From: Vibrio atypicus
Lineage (GTDB): Bacteria > Pseudomonadota > Gammaproteobacteria > Enterobacterales > Vibrionaceae
Direction: 5' to 3'
Assembly (NCBI RefSeq): GCF_009811315.1
Contig: NZ_BLID01000001.1
Span: 434,001 to 498,000, forward strand
DNA length: 64,000 bases
Positions 1 to 9,398 of the stretch are shown one piece after another (positions within the stretch are counted from its first letter, which is position 1; every line of letters begins with the position of its first letter). The notes under the pieces were generated by a model, which ran no database searches, was not told the DNA's origin, and saw only the letters and a list, made by a program, of their open reading frames with translations. Position numbers and translations under genes: made by a program.

Positions 1-440
1 AAGTTGAGCGCAAGATCATCCCCCCATACACAGCAGCAACAATGTTTGAGCCAGAACTGCCAACGATACTCCTCTTGTTCACGCATCACTTCTTGAACAT
101 GTCCCGGGTCAAAATCTATTTTGCTTACAACAGGAAACTGCAAAGCTAACGTTTCAGATAACTGTGTCAGACGCTTTGCAGCATCAGGGGTTAAAGGCTG
201 ATGAAAGACCACCGATAGATCCAAATCAGAGCGGTAGGGGATCGCATTCCCTCGTGGCACACTGCCATACAAATAGATACTGTGTATTTGGTTAGGAAAT
301 TCCAACAGTAATGCAGCTAATACCGTATCAACTAGGGGTTGATACGGCGCTTGTATGTTTGTCACTGAATAGGGATTGTCGATGTAGCCTTGGTTGTCTA
401 AGCCCGCCCCAGAGCTACGTTTAATATCCTTATCGTCCAA
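1..440 (-). CDS. nucleotidyltransferase domain protein, C-terminus off the left edge
   Basis: An open frame runs leftward from a TTG codon at 440 to the window edge without a stop, giving about 146 residues. It carries the polymerase-beta-type nucleotidyltransferase signature GSVPRGN followed by SDLDLSV about 14 residues later, which supplies the two metal-binding aspartates. A later FDPGHV segment may be a third acidic position. The family includes aminoglycoside adenylyltransferases and MNT-type antitoxins; the substrate cannot be told from this fragment. The TTG start was chosen because a GGAG-type ribosome site lies just upstream, an in-frame stop lies about 40 bases further up, and no ATG or GTG lies between that stop and the TTG. 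The start is moderately sure and the family is sure. Confidence 0.72.
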   Translation of the reverse strand, partial: MDDKDIKRSSGAGLDNQGYIDNPYSVTNIQAPYQPLVDTVLAALLLEFPNQIHSIYLYGSVPRGNAIPYRSDLDLSVVFHQPLTPDAAKRLTQLSETLALQFPVVSKIDFDPGHVQEVMREQEEYRWQFWLKHCCCCVWGDDLALN

Positions 441-506
441 TTTCCTAACTCCAATTCTTTGACCATTGAGTTAACATGCCATAGATAACTCGTCCATGAA
501 ACGTCT

Positions 507-1142
507 TTAAGTCATCATCTCAGCATAACTTTCGATGAGTCGCTTTGATTGGCTGAGATCGTTTTTACCATTGAAATCGTGCTTAATCGCAACGACATCG
601 CAACCGGTAAGTACGCCCGCAGAAACGCCAGCTGCTGAGTCTTCAAAAATAAGCGTTGTCTCCGGGGATAAATCCAATTTCTGCAAAGCAAGATAGTAGG
701 CCTCTGGATCCGGTTTATGTTTGCTTACGTCTTCTTGCGTAATGACAACATCGAACAATTCAGTGAGGTTAAGCGCAGTTAAGATATTATCTACCATCCA
801 AGTTGCTGCAGAGCTGACTACGCCACACACTTTTCCCTCCGATTTTAAGTGAATCAAATAGGCCTTCGCGCCATCATTGAGCTGTAATTCACTCGTCAGC
901 AAAGCTTCATAGTGAGTGCGAAAATGTGCATTAAATTCAGTCAAATCAGGGGATATCGCGGCATGCTTAAAGAAGTGACCAGTAACCACAGGCCAGCTCT
1001 CCCCCATGACGTCTTTATAGATATGGCTCTCTACATCAGAGCCATAATCTTGGCAGGCCTTTGCAAGCGCTAATCCTTTTAACGGTTCGGAATTGACCAA
1101 CGTCCCATCCATATCGAACAAATAAGCTTGGTATTGGTTCAC
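507..1142 (-). CDS. HAD-superfamily phosphatase, beta-phosphoglucomutase-like
   Basis: This 211-residue protein belongs to the haloacid dehalogenase superfamily. Motif I is the N-terminal FDMDGTLVNSE, with nucleophile Asp and acid/base Asp. Motif II is VVSSAAT, motif III is the Lys in SKHKPDP, and motif IV is IFEDSAAGV. The C1 cap after motif I and the KPDPE sequence place it with beta-phosphoglucomutase-like and sugar-phosphate phosphatases (YqaB, DOG types). Likely cytosolic removal of phosphate from a small phosphorylated metabolite; the substrate is unknown. Translation starts at GTG, with a GGAG site six bases upstream. It is transcribed leftward towards the nucleotidyltransferase, 66 bases away, so the two may share a transcript. 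Confidence 0.87.
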   Translation of the reverse strand: MNQYQAYLFDMDGTLVNSEPLKGLALAKACQDYGSDVESHIYKDVMGESWPVVTGHFFKHAAISPDLTEFNAHFRTHYEALLTSELQLNDGAKAYLIHLKSEGKVCGVVSSAATWMVDNILTALNLTELFDVVITQEDVSKHKPDPEAYYLALQKLDLSPETTLIFEDSAAGVSAGVLTGCDVVAIKHDFNGKNDLSQSKRLIESYAEMMT

Positions 1143-1269
1143 TCAGCACTCCATATATGTCTAAATTTTGAAATAAACCACAGATATATAAAATCAACAC
1201 ATTGATTGCAAAGATAAATGATACAAAATTGATATGATCAACCTACTCAACTCATGCATAAGATCATCT

Positions 1270-1812
1270 ATGAAATTAAAACTAGTCACCCTATCAATAC
1301 TGCTTCCTATTCTCGGTGGGTGCGCCTCTTACCCTCTCACTCCAGTAAATGGAAATGGCGGAATCCTTATAGGTACAGACGTAGACAATAATGGCGCGCA
1401 CCATCCATGCCGGAAAATTGTGGTCTCCATGTATGAAATGATAAGCGGAGGGGAATACAGTGAAACGCCAGTCGAACTTGAATTTATGCCCAAACAGCGT
1501 GAATCATATGCACTCTTCACTGATATCAAACCAGGGTACTACGTCATTAAGAATATGCGCTGTTATTCTCAGGCCCAACGCTATTTCAATGATGGTGAAC
1601 AATTTTTAGATAGTTCCTATTCGCATGGAGAAACCATAGAGGCGAATAAAATAACCGTTATGCGTTATTCTTATTACGGCAAGTCTTATAACGATGGGAG
1701 TTTCTCCTCTTATCTAACCTATGATTCGCCAGATATAGAAGAAACGGGTATTAAAGCTGGAATCAAGAGTGACCCAAACTTTGCAGGTTGGAGTTTTAGA
1801 GAGCAATACTAG
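1270..1812 (+). CDS. predicted lipoprotein of unknown function
   Basis: The 180-residue product starts MKLKLVTLSILLPILGGC, a lipoprotein signal peptide with lipobox LGGC, so it is probably lipid-anchored in the cell envelope. An in-frame ATG at 1234 would add 12 residues that hide the signal peptide, so the inner ATG is preferred, although neither has a strong ribosome site. The mature part is rich in Tyr and Ser and has a SYALFTDIKPGYYVIKNM segment reminiscent of small beta-sandwich (transthyretin-like or DUF2846-like) envelope proteins. I do not recognise a named family. The gene stands alone, converges on the lipase gene and shares its terminator. Confidence 0.72.
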   Translation: MKLKLVTLSILLPILGGCASYPLTPVNGNGGILIGTDVDNNGAHHPCRKIVVSMYEMISGGEYSETPVELEFMPKQRESYALFTDIKPGYYVIKNMRCYSQAQRYFNDGEQFLDSSYSHGETIEANKITVMRYSYYGKSYNDGSFSSYLTYDSPDIEETGIKAGIKSDPNFAGWSFREQY

Positions 1813-1830
1813 TATTTGCAATTAAACAAA

Positions 1831-1854
1831 AAAGCCGACCACTTGGTCGGCTTT
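1831..1854. terminator. bidirectional rho-independent terminator
   Basis: A perfect 10-bp stem AAAGCCGACC/GGTCGGCTTT with an ACTT loop lies between two convergent genes. The A-run on its left and T-rich right flank let it serve both the lipoprotein gene and volA. Confidence 0.85.
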
Positions 1855-1870
1855 GTGTTCTTAAATTAAG

Positions 1871-4408
1871 TTACTTACTTGCATCTAGCAGTGCACCTGT
1901 CACCGCAATGGAAGAAGTCGCATTACCATTTGTCAGCGTAAACTGAACAATCTGTGAAGTCATTTCCATATTTGCTGCACCATCAGAATCAGTTTTTGGC
2001 GTAATGACTGTCGAGTGCTGAGCCCCGCTTGCATTCGCAGAGAAATATGACGCCAACTTCTGACCAGACGTATCTGTTGCGCTATTCACTAACTCGAGCT
2101 TTGTAAACAATGGCTCTGTCCCTCCAGTAAGAGAAACTCTTGTCGAATTGGGGATTGTTTTATCCCCTTCAGATTGGATACCTAACACAGGGGAACCTGC
2201 CTGATTCACCAATGAAGCGATATTATAAGGATCTACGTTATCCAATACCGTTTGGGCTACAAACATGAACTGAGACAATGTTGACTGAATTTTAGCTATA
2301 TCAGCTTCACTTCCTGCTGGAGGAATAGCAGGGTTAGCATCAGGATTTCCCGTAACAAAATCTTGATAACATTGCACTGCAGCCGCAGGAGAACATTCCG
2401 CCTCAAAATAGCTTTCGTACTCAGGAACATTCAACGACACTATATGCTTGATCACTGGAGAAAAACTATCTGACTCAAGCAAGAATGGAGCAATACCACC
2501 ACCTGGGTTAGCCAAGGTTGCACTCGTGTACTTAAAGATATTTCCTTCAAGAGGTGAAACAGGAGTGTTACCTACAGCGTAAGAACTAATCCCTGTAATG
2601 GCTCCAATAGAGTGACCAAATAGCGATACGTTGGCTTTGTCTAAATTAGCAAATGCCGATTCCATAGTACCGTTAATCGCATAACGCATACCTAAGCCAT
2701 CAATAGCACTTTGACGAATATTGTCACGAGCAACCGGTAAATACTCTAGGTTCATATAAACCGTTGGGTTTATTTCTGTCGTTTTCGCATCCTCGTTCAA
2801 AGCACGTTGACCGTGGAGTGGTTGATCAATTGCGATTATCGCATATGGCTTGAATGGAGCAGCACCTTGCATGGCCACACCAATATGCTGCATGGCAAAA
2901 GCATATGCACTTTCTTTGACGCTAGTAATACCGTGTTGATATTGCAAAATAGGAAGATCAGCTCCAATCGCAGCCCCTTCCGGAACAAACATTAAAAACG
3001 GTACGTCCATAACTGCACGAACCTGCGGCACGGCACTGTATTTAGTCATGATACGTTCTGGATCGAGCTGAGAGCCATCTGCCAGTGTCAATTTTTGCCC
3101 GATCAGTGTTTTTTGTTTTTCCTGCAAATACAAGTCTGCTGGTAAATCTGTCAATCCCAACAGCCCTAGCTGCTGACCTATCGCAACTTTATCAGCATCC
3201 GAACCAGAGCTTAGCACTGACAGTATCTTAAACACACTCGGCATAGCGCTACGCCAAGGCGTTGTTTTCCATTCTTCATTATCTGTTTTAGCAGATAAGA
3301 AATATGGCAGTTTGACAGTTCCTTTAACCACTTGAATCGATGCTAACGCTTCATTATCAAAATTCAGATTATAAGCACCCTGAAGCAATGCGGCATTTTC
3401 TGCACCAAAATCTTTAATAAATGTTGGGTCACTAGCCACTGCTTCTCCGAAGCTGGTTTTGCTCTCGACGGTGATTTGATACATAGAATCGAGAACATCG
3501 GCTTCAATACCATTTGGATTAGCAATATTACTAGACCAAATATCTGAAGGAGAAACATCTGGTAAAGCCGTTTCTGCAATGACGGCTTTTGTACCTAACA
3601 GCACTTGACCTGCAGAAGAGGTCGTAAACCATGACGAATATATAATGTCATCTGTACTGGCGACTTGACCATTATCAGCAAAGGCATTCTCTGCATTTTG
3701 AATAACAACTTGAGGAGTTGCTAGATCTCCGGATTGCTTAAATTCAGTCGTTTTCAACATTGCATATGAGCTAGAAGTGCCCAAAGGCTCTCCATTGCTA
3801 TCTTTAATCGAATCAGTTAATGCATAAATATAATCGCTACCTGAATCTAGGCCTTTTGTCGGCACAATATTAAATGATCGTTTATCTTCACTAAGAACAA
3901 CAACAAAATCGATGCCCGGCGTAAGGGCTTCAAAATTCGTCATTTCTTTTGTTGCAAGATCAATCGAAACCTTCGCAACACGAATGCCCGCAGTAAGACT
4001 TAGGCTCACTAATGAAGAGCTACGAGCTGATGATGACGCACTGACAGTATCATCAAATAACGTCACTCCAGCAGGTAAGTTCAAGTCAATCACAAATGGC
4101 ATTTGTGGACTCCAACCGTCTGCCTCGCTCATTGCCACTTGAGGGTTGTCTATACCTTTGGAGCTTCCCGTTACAGGAATGTTCAATGTACCGTCGGTGG
4201 TATCAAGCAACAAAAATGAGGGTAGCGGCACAGCTGCATTGTCACCTAGTAAAGTAAAATCAATACTAGAACTACGAGACAGCATTTCATTAATTGCTTC
4301 ATTGGTGTACGGCTGTTCAGTACTTGCCCCACTGCTATCAGTATTATCACCACAACCTGCTAATAGTAGTGCAGAGCAAACAAGAGAGAGAGAAAATTTA
4401 GTATTCAT
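1871..4408 (-). CDS. volA: VolA-like surface-exposed lysophospholipase/lipase lipoprotein
   Basis: This 845-residue protein begins with a lipoprotein signal ending LLLAGC. The acidic stretch GDNTDSSG follows the lipid-attached Cys. The N-terminal half resembles the bacterial virulence-factor lipase N-terminal domain. The C-terminal half is an alpha/beta hydrolase with nucleophile elbow GHSIGAI (Ser about residue 600). A likely catalytic Asp lies in SEGDKTIP and a His in GAQHSTV. In Vibrio cholerae the homologue VolA cleaves lysophosphatidylcholine at the cell surface and the freed fatty acid enters through the neighbouring FadL. Here the FadL homologue is directly upstream with 17 bases between, in the same order. 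It has a strong AGGAG site. Function is inferred from family and neighbour. Confidence 0.88.
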   Translation of the reverse strand: MNTKFSLSLVCSALLLAGCGDNTDSSGASTEQPYTNEAINEMLSRSSSIDFTLLGDNAAVPLPSFLLLDTTDGTLNIPVTGSSKGIDNPQVAMSEADGWSPQMPFVIDLNLPAGVTLFDDTVSASSSARSSSLVSLSLTAGIRVAKVSIDLATKEMTNFEALTPGIDFVVVLSEDKRSFNIVPTKGLDSGSDYIYALTDSIKDSNGEPLGTSSSYAMLKTTEFKQSGDLATPQVVIQNAENAFADNGQVASTDDIIYSSWFTTSSAGQVLLGTKAVIAETALPDVSPSDIWSSNIANPNGIEADVLDSMYQITVESKTSFGEAVASDPTFIKDFGAENAALLQGAYNLNFDNEALASIQVVKGTVKLPYFLSAKTDNEEWKTTPWRSAMPSVFKILSVLSSGSDADKVAIGQQLGLLGLTDLPADLYLQEKQKTLIGQKLTLADGSQLDPERIMTKYSAVPQVRAVMDVPFLMFVPEGAAIGADLPILQYQHGITSVKESAYAFAMQHIGVAMQGAAPFKPYAIIAIDQPLHGQRALNEDAKTTEINPTVYMNLEYLPVARDNIRQSAIDGLGMRYAINGTMESAFANLDKANVSLFGHSIGAITGISSYAVGNTPVSPLEGNIFKYTSATLANPGGGIAPFLLESDSFSPVIKHIVSLNVPEYESYFEAECSPAAAVQCYQDFVTGNPDANPAIPPAGSEADIAKIQSTLSQFMFVAQTVLDNVDPYNIASLVNQAGSPVLGIQSEGDKTIPNSTRVSLTGGTEPLFTKLELVNSATDTSGQKLASYFSANASGAQHSTVITPKTDSDGAANMEMTSQIVQFTLTNGNATSSIAVTGALLDASK

Positions 4409-4425
4409 TATGTGTACTCCTAATA

Positions 4426-5679
4426 CTACTTAAAGGTGTAGTTCAACTGAACAGCAGAAAGAAACGCGAGGGCTTCTGCTTCAAACGTCAACTTGTTGTC
4501 CGCCGCATCTGTCTCAGTAAAGCTACCGCTCTTGCTCTGAACTAGAGTAAATCCAGCATCAAGACTTAGGTTTTCAGACCATAAATAAGTCAAACCAGCT
4601 GAATACCAAAAACGGTCACTATCAGGAATACTCAATGTCGCTTCACCAGCCTGCTCGTCATAAGCTAAACCCGCACGAAGCGTCCATTCTTTGTTTACGT
4701 TATACGTTGTGCCAACAGACCAGCGTTGATTGTTTTCATAATGTTCGGTTTTTTCAAAACAAACACCGTCTTTACACTCTGAACTGGTTGCTTTTAACTC
4801 TTCAAAGCTACTCCACTGAGTCCACTGCCAGCCATAATGAACAGCCCACTGATCATTCAGCTGATGAAATGCAGACAGTTCTAAAATAGCCGGTAGAGTA
4901 AGCTTCAACTGGCCTTTAGTTTCGTTTTTGCTGGGATCAAGAATGACCCCACCATAATGATCCGTAAACTCACCGTCATCGAAGTCAAGGTTTACTGGCG
5001 AACGATAACCGAAACCAAAGCGATTGCTCTCATCCAACTCATACGACGCACCGACATTCCAACCGAATCCAATGGTATGCCCTGTCATACTAATAATTTT
5101 GTCGCTAGGCGAACCACCTAATGGCAAACCACCTTGGTGTCGATCAAGTTCAGCTTCCGCGTAAACCAAGTTAACACCTGCGCCCAAGCTCAAACTTTCG
5201 TTTACGCGATAGGCTATGTTCGGGTTCAAATTGACAGATAATAATGACGTATTACCAGCTAAGTCCCCTGCGTATATATCATCTGGGTAATCCGTTGCTA
5301 CTCCATATGTCGTAAATGAAGCAAAACCCCAAGCGAATTGGTCATTGATTGGACTAATAAAATACGCAGCTGGAACAAATTGCATCGGTGCTACGTCACT
5401 CGATTTTTGCTTAAAATCCGCATCACCAATTTTGGTTTGAGTAACATTCACCTCAGGGTCAACGATCGATAGTGCGCCAGAAAAAGTGGTATTTTCGAAA
5501 AGTGTCATGGCAGCAGGGTTACGTGCAAGAACGCTGGCATTATCGGCCACCGCACCTTCACCTGAAAATGCTCGGCCTAAGCCAGAAGCAGAATGCTCAG
5601 CGACTTGGAAGCCAGCAGATTGAGCGTTACACGCAAACAATATAGATATTGTCAGCAGAGAGCAGTGCTTTTTATTCAT
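4426..5679 (-). CDS. fadL: FadL-family outer-membrane long-chain fatty acid transporter
   Basis: The 417-residue precursor has a signal peptide ending near QSAG, then the classic OmpP1/FadL opening: GFQVAEHSASGLGRAF, GEGAVADNASV and the ARNPAAMTLF hatch motif. The remainder alternates beta-strands and loops and ends in an aromatic-rich strand finishing YTFK, as expected of a 14-strand barrel. It would let long-chain fatty acids diffuse through the outer membrane. It is the first gene of a two-gene operon with the surface lipase, which points to scavenging of host or environmental phospholipid. A GGAGG-type ribosome site precedes the ATG. Vibrios usually have more than one FadL paralogue; this is the lipase-linked one. 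Confidence 0.92.
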   Translation of the reverse strand: MNKKHCSLLTISILFACNAQSAGFQVAEHSASGLGRAFSGEGAVADNASVLARNPAAMTLFENTTFSGALSIVDPEVNVTQTKIGDADFKQKSSDVAPMQFVPAAYFISPINDQFAWGFASFTTYGVATDYPDDIYAGDLAGNTSLLSVNLNPNIAYRVNESLSLGAGVNLVYAEAELDRHQGGLPLGGSPSDKIISMTGHTIGFGWNVGASYELDESNRFGFGYRSPVNLDFDDGEFTDHYGGVILDPSKNETKGQLKLTLPAILELSAFHQLNDQWAVHYGWQWTQWSSFEELKATSSECKDGVCFEKTEHYENNQRWSVGTTYNVNKEWTLRAGLAYDEQAGEATLSIPDSDRFWYSAGLTYLWSENLSLDAGFTLVQSKSGSFTETDAADNKLTFEAEALAFLSAVQLNYTFK

Positions 5680-6100
5680 CCTTGACCCTCCTAGGGTAAG
5701 TTCTTTTTTGAATAGCTATTCTTTTCATTTTTATTGTGCAACACGCTGCAATAATTCTATGTTACCGCGCGCAATGTTAATCAAATGTTATTTTTTATGC
5801 ATTCAAATGTCAAAAAATAACCAGGTTCTACGTAGTAAAAATGATGCATAAAACATATGAATAATATAAGGCGCTGTATTATCTACATAAATTTATAAAA
5901 AGTGGTCTGAGCAGATTTATTATGAAATTTATCGCTCAGATAAACACCATAATGCATAAATTTCACACTCAATTACTCGGTTTGACGCCTAATGCGGTGA
6001 GTTAGCATTCACTAATATTGGAGTTGTGATAAGGGTGACTTCAATTGGAAGATAATTCTCGTTACAATCAGCAAGCTACTTAAGCACAATTAATTTTATT
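5680..6100. promoter_or_regulatory. AT-rich divergent regulatory region between fadL and ribB
   Basis: About 420 bases hold no gene. The stretch is very AT-rich and carries the upstream control region of fadL-volA on one side and the promoter of the riboswitch transcript on the other. Apart from a possible FadR-like site I could not fix individual promoters. Confidence 0.5.
5901..5917. promoter_or_regulatory. possible FadR-like operator
   Basis: The sequence AGTGGTCTGAGCAGATT resembles FadR sites, whose core is TGGTNNGACCA-like. It lies about 220 bases before the fadL start, further than usual. It fits control of a fatty-acid uptake operon by FadR but the match is imperfect. Confidence 0.3.
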
Positions 6101-6246
6101 CTCAGGGCGGGGCGAAATTCCCCACCGGCGGTGTGCCATTGTCTAGGTTTTCTAGAAAGGTAAGCCCGCGAGCGCTCGATACGTCGAGGTCAGCAGATCT
6201 GGTGAGAAGCCAGAGCCGACGGTTATAGTCCGGATGAGAGAGAATG
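6101..6246 (+). ncRNA. FMN riboswitch (RFN element)
   Basis: The conserved RFN pieces appear in order: CAGGGCGGGGCGAAATTCCC, then CACCGGCGG, AGCCCGCGAGCG, GGTCAGCAGA, TGGTGAGA, GCCGACGGTTATAGTCCGGATG and the closing GAGAGAA. The element lies just before ribB and would lower its expression when FMN is abundant. A GC hairpin immediately downstream is the probable expression platform. Confidence 0.97.
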
Positions 6247-6252
6247 AAACAA

Positions 6253-6290
6253 CACCACGCTAACTATTGGGCGTGGTGCATTTCGTTTTG
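6253..6290 (+). terminator. riboswitch expression-platform hairpin (attenuator)
   Basis: An 8-bp stem CACCACGC/GCGTGGTG with a 10-base loop directly follows the FMN aptamer and is followed by T-rich sequence CATTTCGTTTTGG. This is typical of a transcription attenuator formed in the FMN-bound state. An alternative role in hiding the ribosome site cannot be excluded. Confidence 0.65.
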
Positions 6291-6356
6291 GCTGAGGTTC
6301 AATCAAACCTCAGTGCTCATGTATGCCCTGATTCTGGTGATATTTAGGAGATAACC

Positions 6357-7013
6357 ATGAATCAGTCTTCACAACTTGCCGAATTTGGCGAACCCATTAC
6401 TCGTGTTGAAAACGCTCTTCTTGCACTAAAAGAAGGTCGTGGTGTTTTACTTTTAGATGATGAAGATCGTGAAAACGAAGGTGACATTATCTATTCGGTC
6501 GAGTCACTAACAACACAACAAATGGCACTAATGATCCGCGAATGTAGCGGTATTGTTTGCCTTTGCTTACCAGAAGAACAAGCTGACAAACTTGAGCTTG
6601 CGCCAATGGTGACAAACAACAACAGCGCAAATCAAACGGCCTTTACGGTCTCTATTGAAGCAAAGGTTGGCGTTACAACTGGCGTGTCAGCACAAGATCG
6701 AGTCACAACCATCAAAACCGCAGCTAACCCTACCGCTCAGCCGAGCGATCTTGCTCGTCCGGGTCATGTATTCCCACTTCGCGCTCGTAAAGGTGGCGTG
6801 CTAACTCGCCGCGGCCATACTGAAGGTACGATTGATTTGATGCAAATGGCTGGCCTACAACCTGCTGGTGTACTGTGTGAAGTGACCAACCCAGATGGTA
6901 GCATGGCCAAAACGCCAGAAATCGTCGCCTTTGGTAAACTGCACAATATGCCTGTTTTGACGATTGAAGATATGGTGCTATACCGCCAGCAATTCGACCT
7001 AAAACTCGCGTAA
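6357..7013 (+). CDS. ribB: 3,4-dihydroxy-2-butanone-4-phosphate synthase
   Basis: This 218-residue enzyme converts ribulose 5-phosphate into 3,4-dihydroxy-2-butanone 4-phosphate and formate, one of the two entry branches of riboflavin synthesis. The acidic metal-binding motif [10 protein letters not shown] lies near residues 34-43, TGVSAQDR near 119 and [11 protein letters not shown] near 149. The length matches stand-alone RibB, with no RibA (GTP cyclohydrolase II) domain fused. It is alone behind the FMN riboswitch, so its synthesis follows flavin supply. In Vibrio a second riboflavin operon usually lies elsewhere; a single ribB on the second chromosome is known from V. cholerae. A GGAG ribosome site precedes the ATG. 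Confidence 0.97.
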   Translation: MNQSSQLAEFGEPITRVENALLALKEGRGVLLLDDEDRENEGDIIYSVESLTTQQMALMIRECSGIVCLCLPEEQADKLELAPMVTNNNSANQTAFTVSIEAKVGVTTGVSAQDRVTTIKTAANPTAQPSDLARPGHVFPLRARKGGVLTRRGHTEGTIDLMQMAGLQPAGVLCEVTNPDGSMAKTPEIVAFGKLHNMPVLTIEDMVLYRQQFDLKLA

Positions 7014-7020
7014 TATCCTT

Positions 7021-7050
7021 TAAGCCAAACGGGTATAAACGTTTGGCTTA
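7021..7050 (+). terminator. probable terminator after ribB
   Basis: An 11-bp inverted repeat TAAGCCAAACG/CGTTTGGCTTA with an 8-base loop follows the ribB stop, with moderately T-rich downstream sequence. Confidence 0.65.
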
Positions 7051-7163
7051 CTTTCAAACTCTTATTAACCCCTCCCTCCAACACTCTTCTGGCCTACTTT
7101 CGCGTTACATTGAATCTACGACTAAACTTTTAAACTAAAGTAACACCATCGTACGAGAGAGTG

Positions 7164-9383
7164 ATGCACGACGAGCCAATTTCAGACGATGATCTGATGC
7201 CCATTATTGAAGACTCTGTAGACACCGCAGAGCCAATACTTCCAAGCCGTACTTGGAAAGTGCTCATCGTGGATGACGATGTAGACGTCCACCAAGCGAC
7301 AAAGTTGGCACTTAAAGATCTTATTGTTGAGGATAGATCGCTCACTCTTCTCCATGCTTACTCGGCAAAAGAGGCAGAACACACTCTACAAACCGAGCTT
7401 GATATTGGGGTAATCCTGCTCGACGTAGTCATGGAGACAGACAGCGCAGGCTTAGAACTCGTTGAAACCATTCGAGACAGGCTTAACCTCTACGCGATTC
7501 GAATCATTCTCCGCACTGGCCAACCCGGCTATGCTCCGGAAATGGAAACAATACAACGTTATGATATTAATGATTATCGAACCAAGCCCGAACTAACACG
7601 CATTCGTCTTTTTACCATATTGACCAGTGCAATAAGAGCCTACAAACAGATACGTAACCAACAGATCATGCGACAAGGATTGGAGAAAGTCGTTAAAGCT
7701 AGCACTGAACTGGCTAATCTCCACGGTATGCGGCTGTTTGCTGAAGGGGCCGTAAAACAAATCAGTGCTATTTTGCAAATCGAACCTGATGGTCTTATTT
7801 GCGTACAACAAAGCAATGAGCACCATAACTCTAGTGCACAAATCATTGCAGCAGCTGGCCGTTATAGCCAATTTGTTCATTCGCCACTAGAAAAACTCAA
7901 TTCACACAAAATTCGTGAATCAATACTACGCTGCTTAGAAAACCGAACCAGCTTGCTAGAGACTGGGCTAACCCTCTACTTCTCTACTGATCAAGGTCGA
8001 GGTTTGGCCGCCTATGTCGATATTGATCGTCAGTTAGACAATACAGATCGGCATCTATTGGAAGTCTTTTGCGCCAATATATCCGTCGGCTTTGATAACG
8101 TCATTCTCTATAATCGACTCAAAGAACAAGCATTTACTGACCCACTACTCAACGTTCCTAATTTAAATAGCCTGCTTAGATATCGCTACTCACCACTCAA
8201 CCATTCAGAGGCATCACGCTTGGCGCTCATTGATATTGATGATTTCTCTGCATTTAATGACAGTTTTAGCCATAAATCAGGGGATGGCTTACTAAAAGCC
8301 GTCTCCGCTCGTCTAAATAGCGCATTTCCACATTGTTTTCTCGCACGTGTTGGTAGTGATGTTTTTGCTATTGTTGGAGATCAACGAGACATTGTTTTAG
8401 ATCGGATCTGCGATGTTTTTGAAACCACCTTTTTGGTCGACAACCAACCTTTTAAGATCATGGCGAGTTTTGGTGTCGTCGATCTGGATCTTAACTCACA
8501 TGATCTCTCAGAACATTACAAGGATGCTCAAGTCGCCCTGAAGTATGCCAAAGTCCACCATCGTGGTGCTGCCATGCTTTTCTCCCATGACATGGGCCAA
8601 TCCGCTCGAGATCGAATGCTGTTACTGACCGAGCTTAAAGAAGCCCTAGATCACCAAGAGTTATTCCTAATGTATCAACCCAAATACCAATTAGGATCAC
8701 TTAAACTCTCTGGGGCAGAGGCACTTCTCCGCTGGAGAAACCAACAAGGAAACCTCATCCCGCCAGACCAATTTATTCCTCTAGCAGAGCAAGCCGGTAT
8801 GATGGTGAACATTGGTACATTTGTACTCAACCAAGCATGTAAGCAGTTCAAACAACTCATTGAGGCTGGGTATTCTGATGTCTCAATGGCAATCAATGTT
8901 TCTCCTGCTCAATTGGACGAGCCTAATTTTGTCTCTGTACTCGACAACGCAATTAAATCTAATCATGTACCTGCAACACAAATTGAGCTCGAAATAACAG
9001 AAACCATTGCGGCTAAGAACCTCCCCTATATTTGCAACGTGCTCAACAACGTTCGTTGCCTCGGATGCAAAATTGCCATTGACGATTTCGGCACAGGTTT
9101 CTCATCTCTCAGCCTCTTGCACAAATTACCGGCAACCAGGCTAAAGATAGATCGAATCTTTGTAGACGCTATGAATGAAGATGACACCATCGCCAAAATG
9201 ATAGTGAATCTTGGTCAAACTCTTGGGATGGAAATTACTGCTGAGGGTATAGAAACCGAAATACAACACAGACAACTCAAAGCTTTTCATTGTGAAGAAG
9301 GGCAAGGGTGGCTGTTCGCTAAAGCCATGGAGATGGATGAGTTTATTGCATTCTTTAATCGTAAGCAGGATTCAACCAAATAA
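7164..9383 (+). CDS. response regulator with DUF3369, degenerate GGDEF and EAL domains (likely c-di-GMP phosphodiesterase)
   Basis: The protein of about 740 residues begins with a receiver domain (IVDDDVD, phospho-acceptor Asp in ILLDVVM near residue 88, Lys in RTKPE near 142). A DUF3369 sensor-like region fills about 165-320. A GGDEF domain at about 325-480 has VGSDVF where GGDEF is expected, so cyclase activity is unlikely. The EAL domain at about 495-730 keeps EALLRW, the Glu of ELEITET, DDFGTGFSS, the Lys of LKIDRIF and AEGIE, so c-di-GMP hydrolysis is plausible. The next gene is a histidine kinase without its own receiver, 15 bases downstream, so it is the likely phosphate donor. The ATG at 7164 is preferred over the GTG just before it. 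Confidence 0.9.
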   Translation: MHDEPISDDDLMPIIEDSVDTAEPILPSRTWKVLIVDDDVDVHQATKLALKDLIVEDRSLTLLHAYSAKEAEHTLQTELDIGVILLDVVMETDSAGLELVETIRDRLNLYAIRIILRTGQPGYAPEMETIQRYDINDYRTKPELTRIRLFTILTSAIRAYKQIRNQQIMRQGLEKVVKASTELANLHGMRLFAEGAVKQISAILQIEPDGLICVQQSNEHHNSSAQIIAAAGRYSQFVHSPLEKLNSHKIRESILRCLENRTSLLETGLTLYFSTDQGRGLAAYVDIDRQLDNTDRHLLEVFCANISVGFDNVILYNRLKEQAFTDPLLNVPNLNSLLRYRYSPLNHSEASRLALIDIDDFSAFNDSFSHKSGDGLLKAVSARLNSAFPHCFLARVGSDVFAIVGDQRDIVLDRICDVFETTFLVDNQPFKIMASFGVVDLDLNSHDLSEHYKDAQVALKYAKVHHRGAAMLFSHDMGQSARDRMLLLTELKEALDHQELFLMYQPKYQLGSLKLSGAEALLRWRNQQGNLIPPDQFIPLAEQAGMMVNIGTFVLNQACKQFKQLIEAGYSDVSMAINVSPAQLDEPNFVSVLDNAIKSNHVPATQIELEITETIAAKNLPYICNVLNNVRCLGCKIAIDDFGTGFSSLSLLHKLPATRLKIDRIFVDAMNEDDTIAKMIVNLGQTLGMEITAEGIETEIQHRQLKAFHCEEGQGWLFAKAMEMDEFIAFFNRKQDSTK

Positions 9384-9398
9384 AGGGATACTAGCTTG

